A program made the translations under genes and the position numbers. DNA of 62,170 nucleotides from Deferribacter abyssi. GTDB taxonomy: Bacteria; Chrysiogenota; Deferribacteres; Deferribacterales; Deferribacteraceae. This document shows, one piece after another, positions 61,795 to 62,170 of this stretch (within the stretch, counting starts at the first letter, position 1; every line of letters starts with the position of its first letter). The stretch spans positions 1-62,170 of the forward strand of contig NZ_JAQNCS010000015.1 in NCBI RefSeq assembly GCF_049472655.1, read 5' to 3'. The notes beneath the pieces were generated by a model. That model saw nothing but the letters and a program-made list of their open reading frames with translations, made no database searches and was not told the origin of the DNA.

Positions 61795-62170
61795 ATGAAA
61801 TCGAACGAAATAGACTTTATTGATGAAGAAAAAGAAAAAATAAATGCTTTGTTGGAACAGTTTGAAATTTTATGGGAAGTATCGGATTTAACAGATAGAA
61901 AAAAGCTACTGAGTGCTTTGATTGAAAAGATTGTTGTATATGATGAACATGTTGATATTCAGTTCACTACAGGATATCGGCAAAAAATAGAAATAGAAAA
62001 ACCTAAAAATAATTATTTCAAAAGAGAACTTGAACAATGGGAGATAGAAGGTTTAAAGAATACTCCTACCAAAAAAGCAAAAGCTTTAATTATGCTTGCA
62101 GAGGACAAGAAAATAAGTGAAATCGCTTATGAACTTCAAGTAGATTTTTCAAAAGTACAATGGCTTGTAA
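61795..62170 (+). pseudogene. Truncated large-serine-recombinase C-terminus
   Basis: A frame beginning with ATG at 61795 (open from 61771) runs off the window end. INALLEQFEILWEVSDLTDRKKLLSALIEKIVVYDEHVDIQF begins and ends a stretch that resembles the C-terminal coiled segment and beta strand of large serine recombinases (the typical pattern LWE...R..L..LIE.IVVY...I.I.F). A basic segment and a helix-turn-helix-like end, ISEIAYELQVDFSKVQWLV, follow. The catalytic resolvase domain and zinc ribbon that should precede it are absent, and a stop lies just upstream at 61768. It is therefore a remnant, or a protein that keeps only this tail. The C-terminal end is outside the window. Confidence 0.62.

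Overview
The window is AT-rich chromosomal DNA from a Gram-negative anaerobe or microaerophile. Evidence for a double membrane includes a tripartite RND/TolC efflux operon, an ExbB-ExbD-TonB set, lipoprotein signal peptides and a DsbC-like thiol protein. Evidence for the metabolism includes a two-subunit 2-oxoacid:ferredoxin oxidoreductase, a single-chain pyruvate carboxylase and the C5 heme pathway. Gene content and style fit the Deferribacterota (Deferribacter/Flexistipes/Calditerrivibrio type). That placement is an inference from memory of gene families, not a database result.

Layout. 199-5673 (-): RND pump, adaptor and TolC-like genes behind a TATAAT box and a 22-bp palindrome. 5786-15199 (-): a nine-gene, tightly overlapping run: surE, a 39-residue lipoprotein, a TPR protein, exbB, exbD, tonB, midA-type methyltransferase, di-heme cytochrome c peroxidase and a GGDEF/EAL protein. 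15334-19983 (+): mrp and pyruvate carboxylase, convergent with bioY and a patatin gene. 21684-24276 (-): PAP2, NAD-epimerase and RNase Z-like genes. 24368-27633 (+): lemA, DUF2207 and a formyltransferase-like gene. 27717-39894 (-): tRNA-Phe, IclR regulator, C-terminal-sensor MCP, DUF493, radical SAM, NfeD, trmB, metallo-hydrolase, DUF1858, korB, korA, DUF2156 and MATE. 40044-45461 (+): hemX/ccsA-like, hemA, hemC, hemD, hemB and a DUF815 ATPase. Then come tRNA-Pro(UGG) and a DsbC-like gene (-). 46624-54577 (+): ileS, lspA, purH, purD, purE, a Sua5/YrdC gene, HU/IHF and a MerR gene, followed by tRNA-Pro(GGG).

The accessory part starts at tRNA-Pro(GGG). The last 19 bases of that tRNA, its CCA and the following TTTT (27 bp in all) recur with one mismatch 5.6 kb downstream, just before a threonine-aldolase gene. 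The segment between the copies looks like a tRNA-targeted island without an integrase. It carries three consecutive genes for exported proteins that I cannot assign to a family: a 1155-residue cysteine-rich secreted protein with a carboxypeptidase-regulatory-like domain, a 264-residue secreted protein, and a coiled-coil lipoprotein. The lipoprotein reading frame is broken by one extra base in a T9 tract inside its signal peptide, which makes it a candidate phase-variable or transcript-slippage gene. This is the best candidate here for an undescribed system. After tRNA-Leu(UAA), at the window edge, lies an N-terminally truncated large-serine-recombinase-like fragment, a second sign of mobile DNA.

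Many genes start at GTG or TTG, or just inside the longest open frame. I moved starts where a Shine-Dalgarno sequence or a signal peptide made the choice clear. The three tRNAs with identifiable promoters all show a -35 TTGACA with a 17-bp spacer, and I used this as the local standard for judging other promoters.
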